A stretch of DNA of 64,000 bases from Nocardioides baculatus (GTDB lineage Bacteria > Actinomycetota > Actinomycetes > Propionibacteriales > Nocardioidaceae). Both the position numbers and the translations under genes were made by a program. The stretch covers positions 186,001-250,000 of the forward strand of contig NZ_JAERSG010000005.1 of assembly GCF_016735675.1 (NCBI RefSeq). The letters run 5' to 3'. Within the stretch, counting starts at the first letter, position 1, and the number at the start of each line of letters is the position of its first letter. The notes beneath the pieces were generated by a model that searched no databases, was not told the origin of the DNA, and saw only the letters and a program-made list of their open reading frames with translations. Positions 17,923 to 26,248 of this stretch are shown here, in pieces.

Positions 17923-18702
17923 ATGGGACAGCAGCGCGGGAGCCGGGTCTTCGTCGGGGTGGTGCTGGGCGTCGTGGCGGCACTCGGGATCACGCAGCCC
18001 GGTGCCTCCGCCGAGTCGCCCGGGTGGGGCTCCACCACGCAGGTCGCTGACGGGGCGATCTCACCTGACTACCCGACGGCGTGCCCCAGGCCGTCGGGCT
18101 CCGCCGGCACGGACTCCCAGCTGCCGTGCGAGCCGACGGAGCGTGACCGCGACGGCGACGGCTGGCTGGACTTCGAGGACAACTGCCCCGCCGTCTACAA
18201 CCCCGGTCAGGAGGACGCCGACGCCGACGGCATCGGCGACGTCTGCGACCCGACCCCCACGCCCACCTCGCCCCCGACCACGACCGCCCCGCCCACCACG
18301 CAGCCGCCCACGACGCAGCCGCCGACCACCCCGCCGCCGACGACGCAGCCTCCCGTGGCGCCCTCGCCGACCGCGACCCCGACCGGGGTGCCGACCGGAC
18401 TGCCGGGGTGCCAGAGCTCGTGCACCTACGAGCGGCAGGTCGCCCTCCGGGTGACCGCCACCAAGCTCAAGGGAGCCGTCGACTCGGTCGCCCAGGGGTG
18501 CCGAGCGGACGCGACGGTCACGGTGTGGCGCAAGAAGAAGGGCACGGACCGCCGGCTGGTGGTGCTCACGAGCAAGCAGACCGGCTCCTTCCGCACTGGT
18601 CGCCCCGCCCGCGCCGGCCGCTACTACGTCACCGTCACCTCGCCCGAGCAGCCGCTCTGCGCGCCGGTGACCTCCCCGACGGTGCGGATCAAGCGCACCT
18701 GA
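17923..18702 (+). CDS. Secreted protein: TSP3 repeat, TTQPP linker, conserved C-terminal module
   Basis: This 259-residue third paralogue has a signal peptide (about 10-30), no P-domain, and one TSP3 repeat (DRDGDGWLDFEDNCPAVYN) at about 73-107. A long Thr/Pro linker from a 15-base tandem repeat follows, then the same C-terminal module (VTVWRKKKGTDRRLVVLTS, GSFRT, AGRYYVTVTS). The start follows GGGGAAGG. It seems a shortened version of the two genes before it. Confidence 0.78.
   Translation: MGQQRGSRVFVGVVLGVVAALGITQPGASAESPGWGSTTQVADGAISPDYPTACPRPSGSAGTDSQLPCEPTERDRDGDGWLDFEDNCPAVYNPGQEDADADGIGDVCDPTPTPTSPPTTTAPPTTQPPTTQPPTTPPPTTQPPVAPSPTATPTGVPTGLPGCQSSCTYERQVALRVTATKLKGAVDSVAQGCRADATVTVWRKKKGTDRRLVVLTSKQTGSFRTGRPARAGRYYVTVTSPEQPLCAPVTSPTVRIKRT
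18289..18348 (+). repeat. 15-base tandem repeat encoding the TTQPP linker
   Basis: Four units of a CCGCCCACCACGCAG-like 15-mer lie in frame inside the third TSP3 gene. Units differ at a few third positions. Copy number could vary between strains and change linker length. Confidence 0.75.
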
Positions 18703-18766
18703 CGGCGTACGCCTGTGGCGAAAGCGTTCGCGCTCCCCGACCTCGCCGACCTACGCTTGTCGGCAT

Positions 18767-20299
18767 ATGACGAACGCACCTGACTTCAACCTGCGCGACG
18801 CCCTCGACGCGACCCGTGGCTGGGACGACGACTCGATCGAGCTCGACGACGACCTGCTCGAGGACTCCGACGGGGACGACACCGACGCCGACTGGGACGG
18901 CGAGTCCGGCTACGACGACGCCGACCCCGAGGAGCTGACGGTCGGTGCGCAGGAGCTCGCCGAGCGCCACGCGCTCCGACGGGTCGCTGCCCTGCGCACC
19001 GAGCTCGAGGACATCACCGAGGTCGAGTACCGCCAGCTCCGCCTCGAGAAGGTCGTGCTCGTCGGCGTGTGGACCGGCGGCACCGTCACCGACGCCGAGA
19101 ACTCGATGGCCGAGCTCGCCGCGCTCGCCGAGACCGCAGGCTCCGAGGTGCTCGAGGCGGTCTTCCAGCGCCGCCACTCGCCCGACCCGGCGACCTTCAT
19201 CGGTCGCGGCAAGGTCGAGGCGATCCGCGAGATCGTCCAGGCCACCGGCGCCGACACCGTGATCTGCGACGGCGAGCTCGCGCCCAGCCAGCTGCGCAAC
19301 CTCGAGGACAGGATCAAGGTCAAGGTCGTCGACCGCACCGCCCTGATCCTCGACATCTTCGCCCAGCACGCGAAGAGCAAGGAGGGCCAGGCGCAGGTCG
19401 AGCTGGCCCAGCTGCAGTACATGAAGCAGCGCCTCCGCGGCTGGGGTGGCAACCTCTCCCGCCAGGCCGGTGGCCGCGCCGCCGGCGGTGACGGCATCGG
19501 TGGCCGCGGCCCCGGTGAGACCAAGATCGAGACCGACCGGCGCCGGATCAACACCAAGATCGCCAAGCTCCGTCGTGAGCTCAAGGAGATGCGCGGCACC
19601 CGCGAGGTCAAGCGCCAGTCGCGCCGCCGCAACCACATCCCCAGCGTCGCCATCGCCGGCTACACCAACGCCGGCAAGTCCTCGCTGCTCAACCGGCTGA
19701 CCGACGCCGGGGTGCTGGTCGAGGACTCGCTCTTCGCGACGCTCGACCCCACCACGCGTCGTACGACGACCTCCGACGGCCGCATCTACACGATGTCCGA
19801 CACCGTGGGCTTCGTCCGCCACCTGCCCCACGGCCTGGTCGAGGCGTTCCGCTCGACGCTGGAGGAGGTCGCCGACAGCGACCTGCTGCTCCACGTCGTC
19901 GACGGCTCGCACCCCGACCCGGAGGGCCAGATCGCCGCGGTCCGCGAGGTCCTCGCCGAGATCAACGCGACCAAGGTCCCCGAGATCATCGTGATCAACA
20001 AGGCCGATGCCGCCGACCCGATCGTGATCAGCCGGCTGCTGGCCCGCGAGCCGCACAGCGTGGTGGTCAGCGCGAAGACCGGCGACGGGATCGAGGAGGC
20101 GCTGAGGACGATCGAGTCCGAGCTGCCGCGTCCGCAGGTCGAGTTCGACGTGCTGCTGCCCTACGAGCGCGGCGACCTGGTCAACCGGATCCACCAGGAG
20201 GCCGAGATCGGCTCGCTCGAGCACACCGGCGACGGCACCCTCGTCGCCGGACGGGCCAACGCCGACCTCGCGAGCGAGCTGACGGCGTACGCCCGCTGA
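18767..20299 (+). CDS. hflX: Ribosome-associated GTPase HflX
   Basis: This 510-residue GTPase splits or rescues stalled ribosomes. An acidic N-terminal extension of about 60 residues (EDSDGDDTDADWDGE) precedes the HflX N-domain with FIGRGKVE. The glycine-rich GGRGPGETKIETDRRRI linker is present. The G domain has G1 GYTNAGKSS near 298-306, G3 DTVGF, and G4 NKAD. The start ATG 18767 follows TACGCT by nine bases. It lies downstream of the TSP3 cluster. Confidence 0.95.
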   Translation: MTNAPDFNLRDALDATRGWDDDSIELDDDLLEDSDGDDTDADWDGESGYDDADPEELTVGAQELAERHALRRVAALRTELEDITEVEYRQLRLEKVVLVGVWTGGTVTDAENSMAELAALAETAGSEVLEAVFQRRHSPDPATFIGRGKVEAIREIVQATGADTVICDGELAPSQLRNLEDRIKVKVVDRTALILDIFAQHAKSKEGQAQVELAQLQYMKQRLRGWGGNLSRQAGGRAAGGDGIGGRGPGETKIETDRRRINTKIAKLRRELKEMRGTREVKRQSRRRNHIPSVAIAGYTNAGKSSLLNRLTDAGVLVEDSLFATLDPTTRRTTTSDGRIYTMSDTVGFVRHLPHGLVEAFRSTLEEVADSDLLLHVVDGSHPDPEGQIAAVREVLAEINATKVPEIIVINKADAADPIVISRLLAREPHSVVVSAKTGDGIEEALRTIESELPRPQVEFDVLLPYERGDLVNRIHQEAEIGSLEHTGDGTLVAGRANADLASELTAYAR

Positions 20300-20435
20300 C
20301 CCTTTCGGGTGCGAGGGGCGTACAGTCACCTGCGTTTTGCGTCCCGATTCGGCGGAACCTCCCGGTCCTGTCACCCGTTGACGTGTCCGGGCCCGGATTC
20401 GGGCGAAATCTGTCTCGTGTTGGAGGATGTCGCGC

Positions 20436-22721
20436 ATGTCACGTGGTGTCTGGGTCCGGTTCTTCCTCGTGCTCGGCCTGCTGGTCGGGTGCCTGGCGCT
20501 GGCGATCAACGTCAAGCCCAACCTGGGTCTCGACCTCAAGGGCGGCGCGCAGTTCGTCTTCCAGGCGGAGGGCACGGAGCAGACGCCGGCCACCGCGGAG
20601 AACGTCGACAAGACGCTGCAGGTGCTCCGCGGCCGCGTGGACGCCCTCGGTGTCGCCGAGTCGACCCTCGTGCGCCAGGGCGAGAACCGGATCCTCGTCG
20701 AGCTCCCCGGTGTCACCAGTGACGCCGAGGCGCAGAACGCCGAGGAGCGCATCGGCACCACGGCCAAGCTGACCATCCACGAGGTCGTCGCGACCGCGCA
20801 GGCCGACGCCGAGCCCAGCAAGAAGGGCAACGAGATCCTGCCGTCCGACCAGGGCGACTCGCTCGAGATCGGCCCGACGGTCATCCAGGGTGACGAGATC
20901 ACCGGGGCGCAGGCCGTCCAGCGCGACCAGAGCGTCGAGTGGGTCGTGGCCATCGACTTCAGCGGCAAGGGTGGCGACACCTGGGCCGACATCACCGGCA
21001 AGGCCGCCTGCAACCCGTCCGGCGATCCCAAGCGCCGCATCGCGATCGTGCTGGACGGCGAGATCATCTCCTCGCCCGAGGTCAACACCGGCGTCGGCTG
21101 CGACGTCGGCATCCGCGGCGGGTCCACCGACATCACCGGCAACTTCAGCGCGAACGACTCCAAGGAGCTCGCGGCGCTGATCGAGGGCGGCTCGCTGCCG
21201 CTCGAGCTGAAGGCCATCTCCGACCGCCTCGTCGGCCCCTCGCTGGGTGCCGCGGCGATCGACGCCTCCATCGAGGCCGGCATCATCGGCATCGTCCTGA
21301 CCGGCCTGTTCATCATCTTCGTCTACCGGCTCGTCGGGTTCGCCGCGACCATCGCGCTGGCGTCGTACGCCCTGCTGGCCTACGCGATGCTCGTCGGGCT
21401 CGGCTCGACGCTCACCCTGCCGGGCCTCGCCGGCTTCGTGCTCGCGATCGGCATGGCCATCGATGCCAACGTGCTCGTCTTCGAGAGAGCGAGGGAGGAG
21501 TACGTCGCCTACCCCTCCGCCGGGCTGAGGCGGGCGCTGGCGGTCGGCTTCAACAAGGCGTGGAGCGCGATCATCGACTCCAACGTCACCACCCTGCTCG
21601 CGGCCGGCCTGCTGTTCTTCCTCGGCTCCGGTCCGATCAAGGGCTTCGGTGTCACGCTGACGATCGGTGTCGTCGCCTCGATGGTCTCCGCGCTGATCAT
21701 CGCTCGCGTGCTGTGCGACCTCGCCGTCGCCAACAAGCCGGTCTCCCGTCGGCCTGCTGTCAGCGGCCTCAGCCACCACGGCAAGGTCCGGCTCTGGCTC
21801 GACAAGAAGAACCCGCAGCTGGTCAAGCGCCGCAACACCTGGCTCGGCATCTCCGCCGCCGCCCTCATCATCGCGATCGTCGGCATCTTCACGCAGGGCC
21901 TGCAGCTCGGCGTGGAGTTCACCGGTGGGCGCCAGCTCGACTACTCGGTCTCCAAGGACATGACGGTCGACCAGGCCCGTGAGGCGGTCGCTGCGGCCGG
22001 CTTCCCGGAGGCCGTCGTGCAGACCGCCGACACCGCCAACTTCACCGTCCGCACCGGCACGATCAGCAACGACGAGGAGCAGCGGATCGAGGCCGAGCTG
22101 GCCAAGGTCGGCGGCGACGTATCCAAGGTCGACGACCAGACGATCGGCGCCTCGCTCGGCAAGGAGCTGCGCAACAACGCGCTCATCGCCTTCGGCGTCG
22201 CCTTCCTCGCCCAGCTGCTCTACCTCGCAGTCCGCTTCAAGTGGACCTTCGGTGTCGCCTCCGTGCTCGCGATGGTCCACGACGTCGTCCTCGTCGTCGG
22301 CCTGTTCGCCTGGCTCCACAAGCCGATCGACGGCATCTTCCTCGCAGCGGCCATGACCATCGTCGGCCTGTCGGTCAACGACACCGTCGTGGTGTTCGAC
22401 CGCATCCGCGAGCGCTGGTGGGGCTCGAAGCCCGAGGACGACTTCAACGAGATCGCCAACAGGGCGGCCGTCGAGACCATCCCGCGCACGGTCAACACCG
22501 GCCTGGGTGCGATGTTCATCCTGGCCGCACTCGCCGTCCTCGGTGGTGACTCGCTCCAGGACTTCGCCATCGCCCTGCTCGTCGGCCTCGTCGTCGGCAC
22601 CTTCTCCTCCGTCTTCGTCGCGACCCCGCTCCTGACTTACATGCAGGCCAAGTACCCGATGTCGCGGGTCAAGAAGGAGAAGGTCGAGCGCGCGCCGGAG
22701 GACTCGGGCGCCGTCGTCTGA
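20436..22721 (+). CDS. secDF: Fused protein translocase subunit SecDF
   Basis: This 761-residue fusion has SecD first (NLGLDLKGGAQFVFQAEG, GRVDALGV, then the periplasmic domain and six membrane helices) and SecF second, from about residue 450 (LQLGVEFTGGRQLDYSVSK). It would use proton flow to help pull preproteins out of the Sec channel. ATG 20436 has GGAGG nine bases upstream; an in-frame ATG 20427 directly abuts GGAGG and is less likely. Many actinobacteria hold separate secD and secF beside ruvB; this fused gene is probably a second set, like one known in Streptomyces. Confidence 0.92.
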   Translation: MSRGVWVRFFLVLGLLVGCLALAINVKPNLGLDLKGGAQFVFQAEGTEQTPATAENVDKTLQVLRGRVDALGVAESTLVRQGENRILVELPGVTSDAEAQNAEERIGTTAKLTIHEVVATAQADAEPSKKGNEILPSDQGDSLEIGPTVIQGDEITGAQAVQRDQSVEWVVAIDFSGKGGDTWADITGKAACNPSGDPKRRIAIVLDGEIISSPEVNTGVGCDVGIRGGSTDITGNFSANDSKELAALIEGGSLPLELKAISDRLVGPSLGAAAIDASIEAGIIGIVLTGLFIIFVYRLVGFAATIALASYALLAYAMLVGLGSTLTLPGLAGFVLAIGMAIDANVLVFERAREEYVAYPSAGLRRALAVGFNKAWSAIIDSNVTTLLAAGLLFFLGSGPIKGFGVTLTIGVVASMVSALIIARVLCDLAVANKPVSRRPAVSGLSHHGKVRLWLDKKNPQLVKRRNTWLGISAAALIIAIVGIFTQGLQLGVEFTGGRQLDYSVSKDMTVDQAREAVAAAGFPEAVVQTADTANFTVRTGTISNDEEQRIEAELAKVGGDVSKVDDQTIGASLGKELRNNALIAFGVAFLAQLLYLAVRFKWTFGVASVLAMVHDVVLVVGLFAWLHKPIDGIFLAAAMTIVGLSVNDTVVVFDRIRERWWGSKPEDDFNEIANRAAVETIPRTVNTGLGAMFILAALAVLGGDSLQDFAIALLVGLVVGTFSSVFVATPLLTYMQAKYPMSRVKKEKVERAPEDSGAVV

Positions 22722-22741
22722 CGCTTGCTCGCTCGTCCTTG

Positions 22742-22804
22742 TCGGAGTCCCCGCTCGTGCGGGGACTCTGACACCTGGAGGCCGTTGCAACCCCCTCCAG
22801 GTGT
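22742..22804. repeat. Compound palindromic repeat, copy 3
   Basis: TCGGAGTCCCCGC (22742-22754) pairs with 22759-22771 with one mismatch. A second hairpin, ACACCTGGAGG/CCTCCAGGTGT (22771-22804), differs in sequence from the second stem of the other copies. It follows secDF and should end its transcript. Confidence 0.75.
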
Positions 22805-22835
22805 CCGACTCGCCCTCCCAGTTCACGGGAGGTCG

Positions 22836-22841
22836 TACGCT
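22836..22841 (+). promoter_or_regulatory. -10 element of a leaderless promoter (small membrane protein)
   Basis: TACGCT is followed by six bases and then ATG 22848. No ribosome site is visible. Confidence 0.5.
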
Positions 22842-22847
22842 CGAGCC

Positions 22848-22979
22848 ATGTTGTGGCTCCTGCTGATCGTCGTCCTGGGCGTCGTCGCCTACCGCTACCG
22901 GGTCAAGCTCCTTGCGAGGCTCCTCGGCCAGCCCGAGCGCCGCATCGAGCGCCAGATCGGCCGCAAGAAGAACTACTAG
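22848..22979 (+). CDS. Small membrane protein, 43 residues
   Basis: A single N-terminal membrane helix (LWLLLIVVLGVVAY) is followed by a strongly basic tail ending in KKNY. A leaderless -10 at the right distance and the clean basic-tail topology support it as a real gene. It stands between secDF and the helicase gene. Family unknown. Confidence 0.6.
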   Translation: MLWLLLIVVLGVVAYRYRVKLLARLLGQPERRIERQIGRKKNY

Positions 22980-23034
22980 GCAGACCCGGCGGCGGGTTGT
23001 GGATGGCGTACGCCGTCCTGTCGGCGCCGCCCCG

Positions 23035-23040
23035 TAGGGT
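23035..23040 (+). promoter_or_regulatory. -10 element of a leaderless promoter (helicase gene)
   Basis: TAGGGT is followed by six bases and then GTG 23047, without a ribosome site. Confidence 0.5.
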
Positions 23041-23046
23041 TCTCTG

Positions 23047-25056
23047 GTGCCCGAGACCGCCGCGACTCCCTCCACCGGCACGCCCGTCCGTGACGTGCTC
23101 GCCAAGGCGGTCAGCGCCCTCGGCGGGCAGCAGCGCGACGGCCAGGTGCAGATGGCCAGCGAGGTCGCGGAGGCCATGGAGGAGGGGCGCCACCTCCTCG
23201 TCCAGGCCGGCACCGGCACCGGCAAGTCGCTGGGCTACCTGGTCCCCGCGATGCTCCACGACAAGCGCGTCGTCGTCGCGACCGCGACCCTCGCCCTCCA
23301 GCACCAGCTCGTCGAGCGCGACCTCCCGCGCCTGGTCGAGGCGGTCAAGGGCGTGCCCGGCCTCGACACGTCCTACGCCGTCCTCAAGGGGCGGTCCAAC
23401 TACGCCTGCTTGCACCGCATCCGGGCCGGTGTCCCCGACGACCAGGGCACCCTCGTCGACGTACCGACCGGGTCGATGGCCGAGAAGGTCCTCGAGCTCC
23501 GGGCGTGGGCGGAGGAGGAGTCGGAGCAGGGCGGGTCCGGCGAGCGCGACAACGCGCCGCGCCACACCGACCGCGAGTGGCGCCAGGTCGCGGTCAACCA
23601 CCGCGAGTGCCTCGGTGCCTCGAAGTGCCCCTTCGGCGCGGAATGCTTCGCCGAGCTCGCCCGCGAGAAGGCGCAGCGCAGCCACCTGATCGTCACCAAC
23701 CACTCCCTCCTCGCGATCGACGCGATCGAGGACGTGCCGATGATCCCCGACTACGACACGGTCGTGATCGACGAGGCCCACGAGCTCACCGCCCGCGTCA
23801 CCCAGGCGTCCACCGACGAGCTCGGCGCGGGCGACATCGAGCGTGCCGCCCGCCGTTCGTCCCGCTTCACCGCGGACGCCGCCGGCGATCCTGCCGGTGA
23901 CCTCGAGGACGCCGCCGGCGCGCTGGCCGAGGCGATCGAGGCGACCCCGCCGGGACGGATCGACCAGGTGTCGACGCAGCTGGCCGACGCGCTGGTGCTC
24001 GTGCGCGACGCGGCGCGCGCCTGCCTGTCGGCGTTCCCGCGCGAGTCGCCCGGCAGCGACGGCGAGGGCGACGCGGGCCGTACGCAGGCCAAGGGCATGG
24101 TGCAGGAGGTCTTCGTCAACGCCGAGCGGATGGCGGCCGGCTCCGACCGCGACGTGCTGTGGCTGGGGGAGGCGCGCGACCGGTTCCCCGCCCGGCTGCA
24201 CGTCGCGCCGCTCCAGGTGTGGGGCCCGATGCGCGACAAGCTCCTCACCGACAAGACCGTCGTCTTCACCAGCGCCACGCTCATGCTCGGCGGCGACTTC
24301 AGCGCGGTCGCGACCTCGCTCGGCCTCAAGCCGACCGAGCGCGAGGGCTCGATCGTGGCGCCGGCCGACGACGACACCGCCCTGCCGTGGAAGGGCCTCG
24401 ACGTCGGCTCGCCGTTCGACTACGGCCAGCAGTCCATCCTCTACGTCGCCCGCCACCTGCCCCAGCCCGGCCGCGACGGCCTCGGGCAGGCGCAGCTCGA
24501 CGAGATCTGCGACCTCGTCGACAAGCTCGACGGGCGCACGCTCGGGCTCTTCTCGAGCCGCCGCGCCGCCGAGACCGCCGCCGAGGCCGTACGCGCGCGG
24601 CTGCCGCACCTGACCACGCTCGCGCAGGGCGACGCGCAGCTGCCCGAGCTGGCCAAGCAGTTCGTCGAGGACCCGCACACCTGCCTGTTCGGCACCCTCT
24701 CGCTCTGGCAGGGCCTCGACGTGCCCGGCGAGACCTGCCAGCTGGTGATCATCGACCGGATCCCGTTCCCGCGGCCCGACGACCCGCTGATGTCGGCGCG
24801 CGCCAAGGCCGCCGACGCCTCCGGTGGCAACGGCTTCATGGAGGTCTCCGCGACCCACGCGGCGCTGCTGCTCGCCCAGGGCGCGGGTCGCCTGATCCGT
24901 ACGACGACCGACCGCGGCATCGTCGCCGTCCTCGACCCGCGGCTCGAGACCGCCCGATACGGCCGGTTCCTCAAGGCGTCGCTGCCGCCCATGTGGTCGA
25001 CGACCGACCCGGCTCTCGTACGCCAGGCGCTGGCGCGGCTGGGTCAGAGCACGTAG
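23047..25056 (+). CDS. DinG/XPD-type ATP-dependent DNA helicase
   Basis: This 669-residue superfamily-2 helicase is of the iron-sulfur DinG/YoaA group. Walker A AGTGTGKS lies near residues 57-64 and the DEAH box VVIDEAHEL near 240. Four cysteines between them (one in NYACLHR, three in ECLGASKCPFGAEC) should hold a 4Fe-4S cluster. The C-terminal motif VI is QGAGRLIR. It unwinds forked or R-loop DNA during repair. The last 13 bases overlap the convergent DivIVA-domain gene. Confidence 0.93.
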   Translation: MPETAATPSTGTPVRDVLAKAVSALGGQQRDGQVQMASEVAEAMEEGRHLLVQAGTGTGKSLGYLVPAMLHDKRVVVATATLALQHQLVERDLPRLVEAVKGVPGLDTSYAVLKGRSNYACLHRIRAGVPDDQGTLVDVPTGSMAEKVLELRAWAEEESEQGGSGERDNAPRHTDREWRQVAVNHRECLGASKCPFGAECFAELAREKAQRSHLIVTNHSLLAIDAIEDVPMIPDYDTVVIDEAHELTARVTQASTDELGAGDIERAARRSSRFTADAAGDPAGDLEDAAGALAEAIEATPPGRIDQVSTQLADALVLVRDAARACLSAFPRESPGSDGEGDAGRTQAKGMVQEVFVNAERMAAGSDRDVLWLGEARDRFPARLHVAPLQVWGPMRDKLLTDKTVVFTSATLMLGGDFSAVATSLGLKPTEREGSIVAPADDDTALPWKGLDVGSPFDYGQQSILYVARHLPQPGRDGLGQAQLDEICDLVDKLDGRTLGLFSSRRAAETAAEAVRARLPHLTTLAQGDAQLPELAKQFVEDPHTCLFGTLSLWQGLDVPGETCQLVIIDRIPFPRPDDPLMSARAKAADASGGNGFMEVSATHAALLLAQGAGRLIRTTTDRGIVAVLDPRLETARYGRFLKASLPPMWSTTDPALVRQALARLGQST

Positions 25057-25466
25057 GCGAGGACCAGGACCAGGGCGACCACGCCGATCATGGCGAGTGC
25101 GGTGACCTTGAGATCGATCCGGCCGCCGACCTCCTGCACGGCGGCGGGGCTGCTCGGTGCCGGCGCACCAGCCGTCGGTTTCGGCTCAGCCATCGGCGGG
25201 CTCGGTGTGGTCGTCCGCGCGGCTCCGGACCCGCGGCGGTCCAGCTCGGCCGTCACCGTGTCGAGCCAGGCGTCCACCTCGCCCATGTCGTACCCGGCAC
25301 CGAGCCTGACCGGCGTGAACCTCAGCTGCTCGATCTCGGCGGGCGTGATCCCGGGTGTCCCGTCACTCTCGAACGAGGCCATCACGCGGTCGACGGTCGC
25401 GTCGACGTCGGCGACCTCGTAGCCCTCGCGCATGCGGGTGGTGCTGAACCTCGGACGATCGATCAT
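25044..25466 (-). CDS. Membrane-anchored DivIVA-domain protein
   Basis: This 140-residue protein carries two DivIVA-type repeats: RFSTTRMREGYEVADVDATV near 6-25 and RFTPVRLGAGYDMGEVDAWL near 50-70. A Pro-rich linker and a C-terminal membrane helix (about 120-138) follow. DivIVA-like modules bind curved membrane at poles or septa; the precise role is unknown. ATG 25466 overlaps the sulfotransferase stop as ATGA, so the two are translationally coupled. Confidence 0.82.
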   Translation of the reverse strand: MIDRPRFSTTRMREGYEVADVDATVDRVMASFESDGTPGITPAEIEQLRFTPVRLGAGYDMGEVDAWLDTVTAELDRRGSGAARTTTPSPPMAEPKPTAGAPAPSSPAAVQEVGGRIDLKVTALAMIGVVALVLVLAYVL

Positions 25467-26188
25467 CGTTCCCCCTCGTAGCCGAACACCTGGTAGTCCC
25501 GGCGGTACATCCGTGCGACCAGCTCGCGCAGCTCGTCCGACACCTGCCGGTCCCGGCCGCCGGGCGCGGTCTGGTTCTTCGGCGCGGTCGGCACCGCGGG
25601 TGCGCCGATCCGCTCGCACACCTCGGCGAAGTCGCGGTCGAACGACTCCAGCCGGCCGACGAAGTCGACCCGGTTGAGGTCGATCATCCTGCTCTGCAGC
25701 GTCAGGTGCTGGTCGGTGCCCGGCACCGCCGACAGGTCCTGGGTGGCCGTCCAGCGCGCGAACTCCTCCACCGTCTGCATCCGCTCGTGGGTCGCCGGGT
25801 CGAAGTCGTAGTAGTTGTGGTCGACCACCTTGTCGTGCCACGCCGACACGAACCGGTCGAGCGGGTCGCGCACGAACGCGAACGTGAAGTAGTCGGCGTA
25901 CGTCGCCAGGGGGTAGCGGACCCGCATCGCGTGGTCGACGTCGAGGCTCACGCCGTGCGCCTCGCAGTGGTGCCGGATCGTGCGGGTCGCGACCTTGGCC
26001 ACGCGGTACCAGACGAACCGGTGGCTGTGGCTGATCGTCAGGTTGTACGCCAGCGGGCTGAGCCAGCCGGACGCCTCACCCGCCACGGCGAGCCGGTCGA
26101 TCTCCGCCTGCCCGGCCGGCGTCAGCCGCCGCCGGTTGGCCTCGCGCGTGCGGAACAGCTCGGGCGCGGGTACGGCGGGCTCGGACAT
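25463..26188 (-). CDS. Sulfotransferase family protein
   Basis: This 241-residue protein resembles the Sulfotransfer_2 family. KVATRTIRHHC near residue 63 fits the 5'-phosphosulfate (PAPS) loop and FVRDPLDRFVSAW near 105 the 3'-phosphate site. It should transfer sulfate from PAPS to a carbohydrate or similar acceptor, unknown here. ATG 26188 follows TAGCCT by seven bases on its strand, a leaderless arrangement; an upstream in-frame start at 26239 lies in a repeat and is rejected. Confidence 0.8.
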   Translation of the reverse strand: MSEPAVPAPELFRTREANRRRLTPAGQAEIDRLAVAGEASGWLSPLAYNLTISHSHRFVWYRVAKVATRTIRHHCEAHGVSLDVDHAMRVRYPLATYADYFTFAFVRDPLDRFVSAWHDKVVDHNYYDFDPATHERMQTVEEFARWTATQDLSAVPGTDQHLTLQSRMIDLNRVDFVGRLESFDRDFAEVCERIGAPAVPTAPKNQTAPGGRDRQVSDELRELVARMYRRDYQVFGYEGER

Positions 26189-26208
26189 CGCCGCGAGGCT
26201 ACTACCCC

Positions 26209-26247
26209 GGTTGGCCGAGGAGCGACGGAGTCGCGTCACGAGACCCG
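26209..26247. repeat. Dispersed repeat, family II-like (diverged half-copy)
   Basis: GGTTGGCCGAGGAGCGAC and a trailing CACGAGACCC lie between the flavin reductase stop and the sulfotransferase start. The same layout occurs at 27519-27557 after lexA. It looks like a diverged arm of the long inverted repeat at 13.9 kb. Confidence 0.5.
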
Positions 26248-26248
26248 G

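Noticed and set aside
18289..18348. Possible CRISPR-like repeats
   Set aside because: The 15-base units are tandem without spacers and lie in frame inside a Pro/Thr linker.
25466..25841. N-terminal extension of the DivIVA-domain protein
   Set aside because: The upstream frame lies inside the sulfotransferase gene and is Arg/Gly-rich; the ATG at 25466 fits the coupled ATGA junction.
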